Positions 45,882 to 56,634 are shown, numbered from the stretch's first letter. The stretch is DNA of 64,000 nt from Polynucleobacter sp. MWH-HuK1 (GCF_018881815.1 NZ_JACVPP010000001.1:335352-399351); one strand, 5' to 3'. Made by a program: numbers and translations. Notes: generated by a model not told the origin, from the sequence alone.

Positions 45882-48385
45882 GCCTTAAACCCACGCCCAG
45901 TGCGGTTCGACTTGAAGTTGGTCAGAAGATCGGTTTTGCCTTCTTTCAATAACTTTTGAACCTGTTCTGCAGATATTTCTTGTTGCAAAACAACTTTCCC
46001 TGTTTTGAAGTCACACGACTTGCTCGGACCAGTATTGTTTTCGCAAACATAGCGCATGCCATCTTCATAAACAGCGCCAGAGCATTTAGGACAAACTCCT
46101 AGAGCTTGGCGTCCAGTGAAATCAACCGCTTCAGTCTCATCATCTTGTGCGTTACCAAAATCAAACTCAAGTTTGAAACCAGCATTTGGATAGTCTTTGT
46201 CATCCTCTGGAATTTCACTTAACTTGATAATTGCCGCAAACGGTCTCCCCATTTTGCTGCGGAATCCTTGCAGAGGCCCAATTGTTTTTTCACGTAGTAA
46301 CTCTTCAACTTCAGGGTATTCAAATGCACGGCCACCCGGTGTTTTGCTGATAGTAAAACCGCACTTTTCGCAAGCAAAACGACGGTAGTTTTCTTTTACC
46401 GGACCCTTACAGTGCGGGCATGGCGTGGTCATAGTGGCATAGTCACCAGGGATAGTGTCGCTATCGTATTCTTTGGCGCGCTTCACAATGCGCTGGGTCA
46501 TCTGCGCGATCTCTTGCATGAAGGTATCGCGATTCATTTTGCCTTGCTCGATGAGAGAAAGTTTATTCTCCCAGCTACCAGTTAAATCGGGGCGTGTTAA
46601 TTCTTCAACATCTAAGCCGCGCAACAGGGTCATCAGCTGGAACGCTTTTGCTGTTGGTATCAGCTCGCGTGCTTCCCGCACGATATATTTTTCTGCCAGC
46701 AGGCCTTCAATAATTGCCGCGCGTGTTGCTGGAGTGCCCAAACCTTTTTCGGCCATAGCCTCACGCATCTCATCATCATCCACCCACTTGCCAGCACTTT
46801 CCATTGCTGAGAGCAATGTTGCTTCTGTATAGCGTGCTGGTGGTTTTGTTTTTAATGGCACAGCAGTAATAGTTTCTGTTTGGACTGATTCGCCCTCTTG
46901 GACCGGAACGAGTTCATCATCTGCCTGATTGGATTTGCCGTAGACCGTTAGCCAGCCTGGGTTTACGAGCACGCGCCCCTCAGTTTTAAAGTGGTGTCCT
47001 GAAGCCTCTGTAATACGCGTAGTAACACGGAATTCTGCGGCAGGATAAAACACTGCTAAGAATCGGCGCACCACCAAATCATAGAGTTTTGCTTCGGGCT
47101 CACTCAAGCTCTTCGGCGTTTCTAGTGTTGGAATGATCGCAAAGTGATCGGAAATTTTGGAGTTATCGAAAATACGCTTGTTCGGTTTAATCCATCCGTA
47201 GCCTGCTTTGGCTTTTGGATCCTTAGGATCACCTTGCAGAATTTGTTTTGCAAACACACGATATTCTTGCGAGTGCTCAGAAAGATTCTCCATGGTTTGT
47301 TTAACCGTATCGAGATAATCCTCTGGCAGAGCTTTTGCATCAGTACGCGGATACGTTAATACTTTGTGACGCTCGTATAAAGCCTGTGCAAGACCTAATG
47401 TATTTTTTGCGGAGAAGCCAAAGCGTGCATTTGCTTCGCGCTGCAAACTAGTTAAGTCAAATAGTTGAGGGGCAAGCTGCGTGGCTGGCTTAGCTTCCTC
47501 GGTTACGTTTGCTTTTTTGTCACGACATGCCGCTACGATGCTTTGTGCAGCGGCTTCGCTCCATAAGCGATTCTCTCGCGCATCTGGTTCGGAAGCATCC
47601 TTTTTAAATTTCGGATCAAACCAACGGCCTTCATAGACGCCTGCTGCAGCAATGAATTCAGCTTTTACTTCCCAATAGTCTTTGGAAATAAATTTACGAA
47701 TGAGCTCTTCTCTCTCAACCACAATTGAGAGTGTTGGGGTTTGAACACGACCGACCGTGGTTAAAAAGAAGCCACCACTCTTGCTATTAAACGCAGTCAT
47801 AGCGCGAGTGCCATTGATGCCAACCAGCCAATCTGCTTCAGAGCGGCAACGCGCAGCATCTGCAAGCGGCTTCATATCTTCATCAGTTCGTAAGTTCGCA
47901 AAGCCCTCACGAATTGCGGCTGGCGTCATCGATTGCAGCCACAAGCGCTTGATGGATTGCGATGCTTTTGCATGTTGTGCAATCAAACGGAAAATCAACT
48001 CGCCTTCGCGCCCCGCGTCGCATGCATTAATAAGTGCGGTGACATCTTTACGCTTAATAAGCTTTTGTAAAACTTTTAAGCGCGACTCAGTTTTAGCAAT
48101 TGGGCGCAAATCAAAATAAGGAGGCACCACTGGCAAGTTGGCAAAAGACCACTTGCCACGTTTTACGTCAAACTCTTCTGGAGCGGCGATCTCTAATAAA
48201 TGACCCACTGCAGAAGAAATCAGAAATTCATCGCTTTCAAAATAATCTTCATATTTTGTAAAGCCACCTAGGGCCTTAGCAATGTCATTGGCAACAGAGG
48301 GCTTCTCCGCAATGATGAGCGCCTTTGGGTTATCCCCGGCGGAAGTCTTCGAGCTGCTTTTTTTGGTAGTTGCTTTAGTCGCCAC
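45707..48385 (-). CDS. topB: DNA topoisomerase III
   Basis: The 892-residue type IA topoisomerase has a TOPRIM start (LIIAEKPSVANDIAKALG) and the EDYFESDEF segment. The catalytic tyrosine is in LTYPRTDAKALPEDYL. Two or more C-terminal zinc-ribbon-like segments (CPHC...CEKC and CPKC...C) follow. The last 40 residues are Ala/Lys/Ser-rich. It is longer than E. coli TopB because of this C-terminal part. The 3' end overlaps the convergent MnmC2-like gene by 175 bp. In many Burkholderiales a smg gene lies between dprA and topB; only a 220-bp A/T-rich gap is found here. Confidence 0.96.
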   Translation of the reverse strand: MATKATTKKSSSKTSAGDNPKALIIAEKPSVANDIAKALGGFTKYEDYFESDEFLISSAVGHLLEIAAPEEFDVKRGKWSFANLPVVPPYFDLRPIAKTESRLKVLQKLIKRKDVTALINACDAGREGELIFRLIAQHAKASQSIKRLWLQSMTPAAIREGFANLRTDEDMKPLADAARCRSEADWLVGINGTRAMTAFNSKSGGFFLTTVGRVQTPTLSIVVEREELIRKFISKDYWEVKAEFIAAAGVYEGRWFDPKFKKDASEPDARENRLWSEAAAQSIVAACRDKKANVTEEAKPATQLAPQLFDLTSLQREANARFGFSAKNTLGLAQALYERHKVLTYPRTDAKALPEDYLDTVKQTMENLSEHSQEYRVFAKQILQGDPKDPKAKAGYGWIKPNKRIFDNSKISDHFAIIPTLETPKSLSEPEAKLYDLVVRRFLAVFYPAAEFRVTTRITEASGHHFKTEGRVLVNPGWLTVYGKSNQADDELVPVQEGESVQTETITAVPLKTKPPARYTEATLLSAMESAGKWVDDDEMREAMAEKGLGTPATRAAIIEGLLAEKYIVREARELIPTAKAFQLMTLLRGLDVEELTRPDLTGSWENKLSLIEQGKMNRDTFMQEIAQMTQRIVKRAKEYDSDTIPGDYATMTTPCPHCKGPVKENYRRFACEKCGFTISKTPGGRAFEYPEVEELLREKTIGPLQGFRSKMGRPFAAIIKLSEIPEDDKDYPNAGFKLEFDFGNAQDDETEAVDFTGRQALGVCPKCSGAVYEDGMRYVCENNTGPSKSCDFKTGKVVLQQEISAEQVQKLLKEGKTDLLTNFKSNRTGRGFKAYLALDSAGKIGFEFEAKAPKAEGAAKAPAKKRAGASAATKSAAKPKRASKANSSSSS

Positions 48386-48605
48386 GCGTTTTGCCTAAAT
48401 TTGAGCTAAAAATGATGTTTTATTGGGTAAAACAGGGGGTCGATTAATGCCTAAATAGGACCCAGCCAATTACATACCCCTTTTTTATTATTAACCGATA
48501 AATCAAGAAAAGTCCAAAAACCCCAATTTTTTGCCTATTTTGGATGCAACAGATTGCCTATTTTTATAGCAAAACCTTGCTTTAAGGCTATTTAAATGGG
48601 GTTTT

Positions 48606-49283
48606 TCAGCAAAAATCGAGTTCCTCAAGTATGTCACTCGTCCTAAAGGCCAGTTTTGCACCTTGTTGAATCAGCATGTGACAACCAATTGAATTGGGGT
48701 TGCTTATAGGGCCAGGAAGGGCAAAAACCTCTCTTCCCAGCTCTGCAGCTAAGCGTGCCGTAATGAGGGAGCCTGACCTTTTTGCTGCTTCTATGACTAC
48801 AACGCCGAGTGACAGGGCTGCAATAATGCGATTTCGCCTGGGAAAGTGCCATGCCTTTGGGCCTGTCCCCATAGGTAACTCGGATATCAGAAGTCCTTGT
48901 TGTCCAATGGCCCTGGAGAGGTTGATGTTTTGACGGGGATAAATAATGTCTAAGCCGGTGCCTAGTATGGCGGCGGTAAAGTGGCCCGACCCAAGTTCAA
49001 TAACCGCATGGTGGGCTGCGCTATCGATGCCCATTGCCATCCCAGAAACAATGAGTGCCCCCGCCCTGGCTAGATCCTGTGCAAGGTAGCGAGCATTTTT
49101 TAAACCCTCTGGACTGGCGTTTCTTGAGCCGACGATGGCAATCATGGGCTTCTTTAAAAGACTGGCATCTCCATATATATAGAGCGAGTCTGGAGGGTCA
49201 TACAAATCCTGAAGACCGCGAGGATAGTCGGCATTTTTACGATCGATGCGGATGGCGTTAGTCGTTACGGGCGTTAATTGCAT
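48606..49283 (-). CDS. dprA: DNA-processing protein DprA, short form
   Basis: The 225-residue protein is the Rossmann-like core of DprA, with GSRNASPEGL (52-61) and SGMAMGIDSAAHHA. FPRRNRIIAALS and a C-terminal nucleotide-fold segment follow. DprA protects incoming single-stranded DNA and loads RecA in natural transformation. Both the N-terminal SAM-like domain and the C-terminal winged helix of full-length DprA are absent. The gene is divergent from def. Confidence 0.9.
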   Translation of the reverse strand: MQLTPVTTNAIRIDRKNADYPRGLQDLYDPPDSLYIYGDASLLKKPMIAIVGSRNASPEGLKNARYLAQDLARAGALIVSGMAMGIDSAAHHAVIELGSGHFTAAILGTGLDIIYPRQNINLSRAIGQQGLLISELPMGTGPKAWHFPRRNRIIAALSLGVVVIEAAKRSGSLITARLAAELGREVFALPGPISNPNSIGCHMLIQQGAKLAFRTSDILEELDFC

Positions 49284-49354
49284 AAATCAATTTTGTGCCA
49301 TAGGGGAATTAGAACAATCAGGACAGACTGATAGCTCTGTTGGATAATTCTTAT

Positions 49355-49870
49355 ATGGCTTTGTTAAACGTCCTTTGTTATCCAGATCCTCGCCTGCATA
49401 AGGTTGCAAAACCGGTTGCGCAGGTTGACGCTCGCATTAAAAAAATTGTCGCTGATATGGCTGAGACTATGTATGAGGCTCCCGGTGTTGGCTTGGCAGC
49501 AACCCAGGTAAACATACATGAGCGCATCGTAGTGATCGACGTATCTGATGAGCAAAACGAGTTGATGGTTTTTATTAATCCGGAAATTGTTTGGGCAAGC
49601 ACTGAAATGAAATCTTGGCGCGAAGGTTGCCTGTCTGTTCCTGATTTTTATGACGAAGTTGAAAGGCCGGCAGAAATTCGAGTTAAGGCATTAGATATTG
49701 ACGGCAAAGAGTTTGAATTAAATGCCGATGGTTTGTTGGCAGTTTGTTTGCAGCACGAGTTAGATCATTTGCAGGGAAAAGTATTTGTCGAATATTTATC
49801 AATTCTCAAGCGAACTCGTATCTCGCAAAAAATGAAGAAGCGTGCTAAAGAATTAGTAGGTCAGCGCTAA
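49355..49870 (+). CDS. def: Peptide deformylase
   Basis: From ATG 49355 the protein is 171 residues. It has the three family motifs: GVGLAATQ (44-51), EGCLSVP (90-96) and QHELDHLQG (133-141). These hold the metal and catalytic glutamate. It removes the formyl group from nascent proteins. fmt, which adds that group to initiator tRNA, follows 8 bp downstream. Confidence 0.98.
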   Translation: MALLNVLCYPDPRLHKVAKPVAQVDARIKKIVADMAETMYEAPGVGLAATQVNIHERIVVIDVSDEQNELMVFINPEIVWASTEMKSWREGCLSVPDFYDEVERPAEIRVKALDIDGKEFELNADGLLAVCLQHELDHLQGKVFVEYLSILKRTRISQKMKKRAKELVGQR

Positions 49871-49878
49871 GCGCCCCA

Positions 49879-50877
49879 ATGAAAATTGTCTTTGCTGGAA
49901 CCCCAGAGTTTGCTGCCCAAGCCATGCGTGCAATCTACGCTGCTGGGCATGAAATTGTTTTAGCCTTCACTCAGCCTGACCGCCGTGCTGGTAGGGGCAT
50001 GCATTTGCAAGCAAGTCCGGTTAAAGAGTTTGCTTTAGAAAATAATATTCCGGTATTGCAGCCAGAAACCCTAAGACGCACTAGTGCCGATCCACAAAAA
50101 AAAGCACAAGCTGATGAGGCCTATGAGCGTCTCTCCTCAATCGAGTTTGATGCCATGGTTGTTGTTGCATATGGCCTGATCTTGCCCCAAGAAATTTTAG
50201 ACATAAGCGAGCGACCCGGAAGATTTGGGAGTTTTAATATTCACGCCTCTTTACTTCCACGTTGGCGTGGTGCTGCGCCAATTCAGCGGGCGATTGAAGC
50301 TGGAGATGCTAAGACTGGTGTTTGCATTATGCAAATGGATGCCGATCTTGATACTGGGGATACCGTTTTAATTTCTAGTCTTGATATAGCCCCCGATGAA
50401 ACAAGCGCAAGCTTGCATGATCGATTAGCGCAACTTGGCGCCGATTCGATCGTGAGCGTCTTAAGTACCATGCAGCAACGTAAAGATGTGAACCGGGTGC
50501 CACAGCCAAAGCAAGGCATTACTTATGCTGAAAAAATACTAAAGAGCGAAGCAGAAATTGATTGGTCCTTAAGTGCGAAAGAAATTGATCAACGTATTCG
50601 GGCATTTAATCCTTTCCCTGGCGCTACTGGTCAGGTTGACGGGCTAGTGTTGAAGCTTTGGAATTCCAGAATCCCGGAAATCGGAGTAATGGGCTTATCC
50701 GGAAGCGTTGGTGATGTGCTTGGGTTTAGTGGTGATGGCGTATATATTCAGTGTGGTCATGGTGTTATCGAGGTTTTGCAGATGCAAAAACCTGGAGGCA
50801 AAAAAATGGATGCTAAAACCTGCTTACAGTCAATTGGTGTTGGTCAAAAACAGTTGCATTTTCTGTCAAAGGAGTAG
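49879..50877 (+). CDS. fmt: Methionyl-tRNA formyltransferase
   Basis: The 332-residue protein starts [13 protein letters not shown]. The formyltransferase core has [18 protein letters not shown], and a C-terminal tRNA-binding domain follows. It formylates Met-tRNA-fMet. It forms the def-fmt pair and is followed 2 bp later by htpX. Confidence 0.98.
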   Translation: MKIVFAGTPEFAAQAMRAIYAAGHEIVLAFTQPDRRAGRGMHLQASPVKEFALENNIPVLQPETLRRTSADPQKKAQADEAYERLSSIEFDAMVVVAYGLILPQEILDISERPGRFGSFNIHASLLPRWRGAAPIQRAIEAGDAKTGVCIMQMDADLDTGDTVLISSLDIAPDETSASLHDRLAQLGADSIVSVLSTMQQRKDVNRVPQPKQGITYAEKILKSEAEIDWSLSAKEIDQRIRAFNPFPGATGQVDGLVLKLWNSRIPEIGVMGLSGSVGDVLGFSGDGVYIQCGHGVIEVLQMQKPGGKKMDAKTCLQSIGVGQKQLHFLSKE

Positions 50878-50879
50878 AA

Positions 50880-51746
50880 ATGTTTAATTTTGCAAAGACT
50901 GCTGTTTTGATGGCAGCCATTACTGCATTATTTATTGTGGTTGGAGGCATGCTCGGCGGCGAGCAAGGGATGTTGATGGCTTTATTGATGGCTGTCGGCA
51001 TGAATTTTTTCAGCTATTGGTTTTCTGACACTATGGTGTTGAAGATGACCAATGCACAACAGGTTGACGAGAGATCTGCGCCCCAGTTTTATGGATTGGT
51101 GAAAGAGTTGTCTGAGAAGGCGGGCCTGCCGATGCCCAAAGTATTTTTGATTAATGAAGATGCGCCAAATGCATTTGCAACAGGACGCAATCCAGATAAT
51201 GCTTCCGTTGCCGCTACAACTGGCATTCTAAAAATTCTCTCGAATCGTGAGCTGCGCGGCGTTATGGCGCATGAGCTTGCACATGTTCGTCATCGCGATA
51301 TTTTGATTTCAACAGTTGCTGCAACTATGGCAGGGGCAATTTCTGCATTAGCAAATTTTGCGATGTTTTTTGGAGGTCGCGATTCAGAGGGCAGACCTAA
51401 CAATCCAATAGCGAGTTTGATGGTGGCGATATTGGCGCCAATGGCAGCAAGTTTGATTCAGATGAGCATTTCGCGCGCACGGGAATATGAGGCTGATCGT
51501 GGTGGTGCAGAAATTAGCTCTGATCCAGAGGCCCTTGCACACGCACTAGAAAAAATTCATAACTATGCTCAGGGCATTCCATTTCAGGCTGTCGAGCAAC
51601 ACCCAGAAACAGCGCAGATGATGATTCTGAATCCTCTTGCTGCTGGTGGCCTTGCGCAACTTTTCTCAACCCACCCTCCCACTGAAGAGCGGGTGGCACG
51701 TTTAATGCGCATGGCTAAAAACGGGGTATACCCCGGAGCAAATTAA
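50880..51746 (+). CDS. htpX: Membrane metalloprotease HtpX
   Basis: The 288-residue protein has two N-terminal hydrophobic helices (about 6-45). The zinc motif HELAH is at 131-135, and two further helices follow. [14 protein letters not shown] carries the third zinc ligand. It degrades misfolded membrane proteins alongside FtsH. It is tightly packed between fmt and rsmB. Confidence 0.97.
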   Translation: MFNFAKTAVLMAAITALFIVVGGMLGGEQGMLMALLMAVGMNFFSYWFSDTMVLKMTNAQQVDERSAPQFYGLVKELSEKAGLPMPKVFLINEDAPNAFATGRNPDNASVAATTGILKILSNRELRGVMAHELAHVRHRDILISTVAATMAGAISALANFAMFFGGRDSEGRPNNPIASLMVAILAPMAASLIQMSISRAREYEADRGGAEISSDPEALAHALEKIHNYAQGIPFQAVEQHPETAQMMILNPLAAGGLAQLFSTHPPTEERVARLMRMAKNGVYPGAN

Positions 51747-51747
51747 T

Positions 51748-53064
51748 TTGACCGACAAAAAAACACCACGCAGTCTCCCGCTTTCAGAAGCAATCACTAT
51801 TGCGGCACAAGCAATCAGCGAGGTAGTGAGTGGAAGATCACTTACGGAAGTCTTGGATCAGCTTGAGCCGCATGAGAGACCAATCGTTCAAAGTCTTAGT
51901 TTTGATGCGCTACGAAAGTGGGCGCGCTCGCATGAGTTAATCAGGCAACTTATTCCAAAGACTCCGCCGCCTGAAACTGATCATTTGCTAAGCGTGGCAA
52001 TCGCTTTATTTTTGCAGGATGCAACAGAAGGTAAGGGTTATCCAGCGCACACCATTGTTGATCAGGCCGTAAAGGCGTGCGGCGAATACGATAAGACCAT
52101 GTATGCCAAGGGATTGGTGAATGCAGTCCTGCGTAAAGTCAGCCTCTTGGTGCAGCCGCCTGAAGGCGAGAAACGTTACCCGCCCGACCCTATTCCTATG
52201 CATGTGCCTCCATGGTGGCGCGCTAATTTGAAGCGCAATTACTCTAAACAGTGGCAATCCATTTTGTTTCGGCAGGCTAAGCGCGCACCATTAATTTTGC
52301 GCGTTAATCAACGGCAATATACACGCGAGCAATATCAATCGTTATTGTCTGATGCCGGTATTGCATCAAAACCAATTGATGAGGTGGCTGGCATTGTTTT
52401 GCCTGGCGCACTTTTAATTCCAGAAGCCGTGCCTGTTTCTGATTTGCCCGGTTTTTATAGTGGCGCTGTATCTGTTCAAGATGCGGGAGCTCAGCTTGCT
52501 GCGATTTTGTTAAACCCTCAAGCTGGCGAGTTAGTGTTAGATGCCTGCGCAGCACCTGGTGGCAAAACAGCGCACTTATTAGAACTTGCTGATTGCTCAA
52601 TGCAGGCCTTGGAGTTAGATGGTGAGCGGATTGGAAAAATTGGCAGTAATTTAGATCGCCTTCGTTTGCACTCTGACAAGGTAAAAGTGCTTCGTGGCGA
52701 CGCCTCTAAAGCCGCATGGTGGGACAGCATTCTTTTTGACAAAATTTTGCTCGATGCCCCCTGCTCTGCTTCGGGTATTGTGTCTCGCCACCCAGACATA
52801 CCTTTTTTAAGGCGTGAGGCTGATGTAAGAGCCCTGCAAGAAAGGCAGCGTGGCATTCTGAAGCAGGCTTGGAAGATGCTCAAACCAGGCGGCACCCTCC
52901 TATATGTCACATGTTCAATATTTGTTGAGGAGGGTGAAGATCAGGCTATTTGGTTTGCTGGGCAGTACCCCGATGCGGTACGATTAGGCGCTCCAGGCCA
53001 ACTTTTGCCTGGTGAACTAAACGACGGTTTTTACTATGCTTTGTTTAAGAAAAATGGGCCATGA
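51748..53064 (+). CDS. rsmB: 16S rRNA (cytosine-967-C5)-methyltransferase
   Basis: The 438-residue protein has an N-terminal NusB-like domain and a C-terminal SAM-dependent methyltransferase. The active-site segments are DACAAPGGKTAHL, LLDAPCSASGI and the catalytic VTCSIFVEE. It starts with TTG, 1 bp after htpX. Its stop overlaps the next gene in an ATGA. Confidence 0.96.
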   Translation: MTDKKTPRSLPLSEAITIAAQAISEVVSGRSLTEVLDQLEPHERPIVQSLSFDALRKWARSHELIRQLIPKTPPPETDHLLSVAIALFLQDATEGKGYPAHTIVDQAVKACGEYDKTMYAKGLVNAVLRKVSLLVQPPEGEKRYPPDPIPMHVPPWWRANLKRNYSKQWQSILFRQAKRAPLILRVNQRQYTREQYQSLLSDAGIASKPIDEVAGIVLPGALLIPEAVPVSDLPGFYSGAVSVQDAGAQLAAILLNPQAGELVLDACAAPGGKTAHLLELADCSMQALELDGERIGKIGSNLDRLRLHSDKVKVLRGDASKAAWWDSILFDKILLDAPCSASGIVSRHPDIPFLRREADVRALQERQRGILKQAWKMLKPGGTLLYVTCSIFVEEGEDQAIWFAGQYPDAVRLGAPGQLLPGELNDGFYYALFKKNGP

Positions 53065-53642
53065 GCCAAAGAATTAAACAATTCCTCTTTTTGTTCTTGA
53101 TGGTTTTGGGAATTTTCTCAACCACTGTAAGTGCAGAAGGTATCAAGATCAAATCCTTTGAGTTGGAGAGGTCTGATAACGACTGGCTTTTGAGCGCCAC
53201 GTTTCAGATTGAATTATCCCCGGGTCTCGAAGATGCAGTCCAAAAAGGGGTGGTGCTGTATTTTCAGACTGAGTTTGATTTAACGAGATCGCGCTGGTAT
53301 TGGTTTGATGAAAAGCCAGCTTTTGTGCAAAGACAAACCCGTTTGTCATATCAACCCTTAACGCAGCAGTACCGCATTGCTTCAGAGGGTTTTACTTTCT
53401 CAGCCAAATCAATGTCTGAGGCACTGCAAGCGGTAGGTAGTATTGGTGGGTGGCGTGTAATGGAAAATTCACAACTAGACCCAGGTAAATCCTATGTGGC
53501 TAGCATGCGCATGACCCTAGACCTCAGTAAGTTACCAAAACCATTTCAGGTCAACGCGCTAAACAGCCGTGATTGGAATGTTTCTAGCGATTGGTATCGC
53601 TTTCCGTTCTCTTCAAATGGCCCCAATCTGATTAAACGATGA
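53061..53642 (+). CDS. DUF4390 domain periplasmic protein
   Basis: The 193-residue protein has a signal peptide (hydrophobic 7-23, likely cut after VSA). A beta-rich domain of the DUF4390 family follows. The family is found beside ntrY-type kinase genes in betaproteobacteria; its function is unknown. It overlaps rsmB and ntrY by 4 bases each. Confidence 0.9.
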   Translation: MSQRIKQFLFLFLMVLGIFSTTVSAEGIKIKSFELERSDNDWLLSATFQIELSPGLEDAVQKGVVLYFQTEFDLTRSRWYWFDEKPAFVQRQTRLSYQPLTQQYRIASEGFTFSAKSMSEALQAVGSIGGWRVMENSQLDPGKSYVASMRMTLDLSKLPKPFQVNALNSRDWNVSSDWYRFPFSSNGPNLIKR

Positions 53643-55948
53643 GATCTATAGCATCCCTGCTGGACTCGGGCTTTTTTACATCAAAAGTATTGGGTAAAAA
53701 AGTCATACCAATCACAATTGGTTTAATTGGCGTATTTGCTTTATTGCTTTTGGTGCTACTTGCAATAGCCTCATCCAATACCGAGTTTTTTGATAACTAT
53801 TTCATTTGGCTATATGCCGCAAATGTCGTTATTGGAATTTGTCTGACTTTGGTTATTTTGACCCTGGTGGGCGTGATTGCGGTGCGTTGGTATCGAGGTC
53901 ATTTTGGTACGCGTTTGATTGCTAAGCTAGCGATGATTTTTGCTTTGGTTGGCATTGTTCCCGGATTAATTTTGTACGGCGTATCTTTGCAGTTCGTATC
54001 TCGCAGTATTGAAACTTGGTTTGATGTGAAGGTAGAGTCGGCGCTCAATTCTGGCTTGGAGCTAGGACGAGTGACTTTGCGGGTTGCTCAAGAAGAAATT
54101 TTGGGTGAAGGCAATTTTATTGCCGAGCAGATAGTGCAAGCCCCCTCAGGCGCAACAGCCGATCAGGTTGGCGCCACAATCATGAAGATTCGCAATCAAT
54201 TTGGTATTCAAGAAGTAAGCCTCTTCAATATACAGCGTAATTTGATTATCACTAGTGAGGTAAGGCCAAAGAAATATTTTCCTGCCCCTAGTGCTGAGGT
54301 GGTTGCCGAGGCCTTTAAAAAGAAGGGCATTACTTTTTTAGATCAAATTGAGGTGGATGGTGGGCAGCGTGGTTATCGCATTAGGGCGATTGTTCCTATT
54401 GTTCGTAAAAAACCTATTCATAGCAAATTAGATTCAGGCAAAGATACAGACGATAAGTATTTTTTACAGCTGGTGCGATATATTCCAACTCCGCTGGCAA
54501 AGAACATTTTTGCTGTTGAATCTGCCTATAGCGAGTATCAAGAAAAATCGCTAGGGCGAACAGGCTTACGCAAGATGTTCGTCGGAACCTTAACCCTCAC
54601 TCTCTTCTTTGCGGTATTTGTTGCAATTACCCTGGCGCTCATGTTGGGTAGGCAGCTCGCCCGCCCACTCCTCATGTTGTTGAGAGGTACGCAAGCGGTT
54701 GCCCAGGGCGATTTATCTCCTAAGCCCGAGCTTGATACTGGCGATGAGTTAGGCATGCTGACGCGCCAATTTAATGTCATGACAAGGCAGCTGGCAGATA
54801 CTCGGACCTCTTTGCAAGAATCTAAGGCATTCTTGGAGCGTGTGCTGGGAAGCCTGACCGCAGGCGTATGTATTTTTGATAAAAACTACAACGTCGTTTC
54901 TAGTAATGCGGGGGCCGACCGAATTTTTGATCAAGACCTAACCGAGCTTGACGGAAAACCTTTAAGTAGCAGCCCGGCTTTACAAGAGTTTGAGGGCGCC
55001 ATTAAAGAGGGATTTGCCACCATGAAGCTTGCTGTAGTTAGTGATGGTAATGCAGAGCAAAACACCGGTCAAACAGGCCCACCCGTATGGCAAAAACAAA
55101 TCCAGCTACACAGCACAAATGAGTTTGAAAATGAATTAGGCGTTACTTTATTCGTGCGCGGCACAGAGTTGACTGGTGATTTACGAATGGTTGTTTTTGA
55201 TGATATTACCGACGTAGTGAGCGCACAAAGATCGATTGCCTGGAGTGAGGTAGCAAGGCGCCTTGCCCATGAAATTAAAAATCCTCTAACACCCATTCAG
55301 CTCTCCGCTGAAAGGCTGCAACATAAGCTTGCTGGTAAGTTGAGTCCTGAGCAAGAAGAAATGATTAATCGAAGTACTGAAACCATCATTGGCCAAGTGC
55401 AAGCCATGAAAGAGATGGTGAATGACTTTAGAGATTTTGCTAAGACACCAACCCCTCAATTGAAGCCGGTATCCATTAATACACTTACTTCAGAGATTTT
55501 GGGTCTGTATGAAGGCAGCCCATTGAAAACGAAATTGGATCCAGCTTGCCCAAATATTATGGGTGACCCAACCCAACTGAGGCAGGTAATTCACAACTTA
55601 CTCCAAAACGCTCAAGATGCCACTCTTGAGGGCCCAAATCCTACCAGTCCAGTAGAGGTAAAAACAGAGTTGGTGCCTTATGGTGAGCATAATGGCGTAG
55701 TTCAAAATGCAGTGCGTTTAACAATAAGTGATTGTGGAGTTGGATTTCCAGCTAAGATATTGGCAAGAGCCTTTGAGCCATATGTAACAACTAAGAGCAA
55801 GGGCACTGGATTGGGCTTAGCAGTAGTGAAGAAAATTGTTGATGACCATGCTGCGAAAATTGAAATTAGAAATCGTATGCAGGGCGATGAAGTGGTTGGT
55901 GCGCAGGTATCAATATTGTATATGAATCTAGCAAAAGAGGCAGCCTAA
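53639..55948 (+). CDS. ntrY: NtrY-like membrane sensor histidine kinase
   Basis: The 769-residue protein has several N-terminal membrane helices (about 25-110), a periplasmic sensing part and a further helix near 315-338. HAMP and PAS-like domains follow. The phosphorylated histidine is in RRLAHEIKNPLTPIQL (about 540). The C-terminal ATPase has GTGLGLAVVKKIVDDH. It resembles NtrY, linked in other bacteria to nitrogen or redox control. It is coupled by a 4-base overlap to DUF4390 and by 2 bp to the regulator. Confidence 0.93.
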   Translation: MRSIASLLDSGFFTSKVLGKKVIPITIGLIGVFALLLLVLLAIASSNTEFFDNYFIWLYAANVVIGICLTLVILTLVGVIAVRWYRGHFGTRLIAKLAMIFALVGIVPGLILYGVSLQFVSRSIETWFDVKVESALNSGLELGRVTLRVAQEEILGEGNFIAEQIVQAPSGATADQVGATIMKIRNQFGIQEVSLFNIQRNLIITSEVRPKKYFPAPSAEVVAEAFKKKGITFLDQIEVDGGQRGYRIRAIVPIVRKKPIHSKLDSGKDTDDKYFLQLVRYIPTPLAKNIFAVESAYSEYQEKSLGRTGLRKMFVGTLTLTLFFAVFVAITLALMLGRQLARPLLMLLRGTQAVAQGDLSPKPELDTGDELGMLTRQFNVMTRQLADTRTSLQESKAFLERVLGSLTAGVCIFDKNYNVVSSNAGADRIFDQDLTELDGKPLSSSPALQEFEGAIKEGFATMKLAVVSDGNAEQNTGQTGPPVWQKQIQLHSTNEFENELGVTLFVRGTELTGDLRMVVFDDITDVVSAQRSIAWSEVARRLAHEIKNPLTPIQLSAERLQHKLAGKLSPEQEEMINRSTETIIGQVQAMKEMVNDFRDFAKTPTPQLKPVSINTLTSEILGLYEGSPLKTKLDPACPNIMGDPTQLRQVIHNLLQNAQDATLEGPNPTSPVEVKTELVPYGEHNGVVQNAVRLTISDCGVGFPAKILARAFEPYVTTKSKGTGLGLAVVKKIVDDHAAKIEIRNRMQGDEVVGAQVSILYMNLAKEAA

Positions 55949-55950
55949 GC

Positions 55951-56634
55951 ATGGCTAGTATTTTGGTTGTTGATGATGAGATGGGAATTCGTGAGCTTCT
56001 CAATGAGATCCTGACAGATGAAGGCCATACTGTGTACGCCGCAGAGAGTGCGATACAAGCTCGCACAATTCGCGAACAAATGCGTCCGGATCTAGTTCTG
56101 CTAGATATTTGGATGCCCGATACCGATGGGATTACTTTGCTAAAAGAGTGGTCCAATACCGGCCAACTCACGATGCCTGTGGTCATGATGTCTGGCCATG
56201 CAACAATTGATACCGCTGTAGAAGCAACCCGAATTGGCGCCTTAAACTTTTTAGAAAAGCCAATTGCTTTGCAAAAGCTTTTGAAGACTGTTAGCAAGGC
56301 TTTAGAGATTTCTCCTAAGTATGTCGAGCCCGAACAAGAGCGCGTAGTTCAGGCCAATACCAATCCAGTAGCACCACCAAAGCAAGCACTTGTCGAATCG
56401 ACTCCTGTACCTGCTGAGGGTGAATACATCAGTGGAATAGCAAAAACGTATTTTGACCTGCCATTAAGAGAGGCTAGAGATCTCTTTGAAAAAGCGTATT
56501 TTGAGCATCAAATGCAAATCATGGGCGGTAGCATGACCAAGATTTCTGAGTACACAGGCCTTGAGCGTACCCATTTGTATCGCAAGCTCAAGGCGCTTGG
56601 AATAGATACCTCACGAAATAAAGGCGAGGGCTAG
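55951..56634 (+). CDS. Receiver-Fis response regulator (NtrX-like without AAA+)
   Basis: The 227-residue protein has a receiver domain with VVDDE (6-10), phosphoacceptor Asp52 in LLDIWMPD and Lys103. It then has a proline-rich linker (about 122-160) and a C-terminal Fis-type helix-turn-helix (about 178-215). It pairs with the NtrY-like kinase upstream. Canonical NtrX contains a sigma54-interacting AAA+ domain between these parts, which is missing here. It therefore should act as a DNA-binding regulator not directly activating sigma54. It is the last core gene before tRNA-Phe. Confidence 0.93.
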   Translation: MASILVVDDEMGIRELLNEILTDEGHTVYAAESAIQARTIREQMRPDLVLLDIWMPDTDGITLLKEWSNTGQLTMPVVMMSGHATIDTAVEATRIGALNFLEKPIALQKLLKTVSKALEISPKYVEPEQERVVQANTNPVAPPKQALVESTPVPAEGEYISGIAKTYFDLPLREARDLFEKAYFEHQMQIMGGSMTKISEYTGLERTHLYRKLKALGIDTSRNKGEG

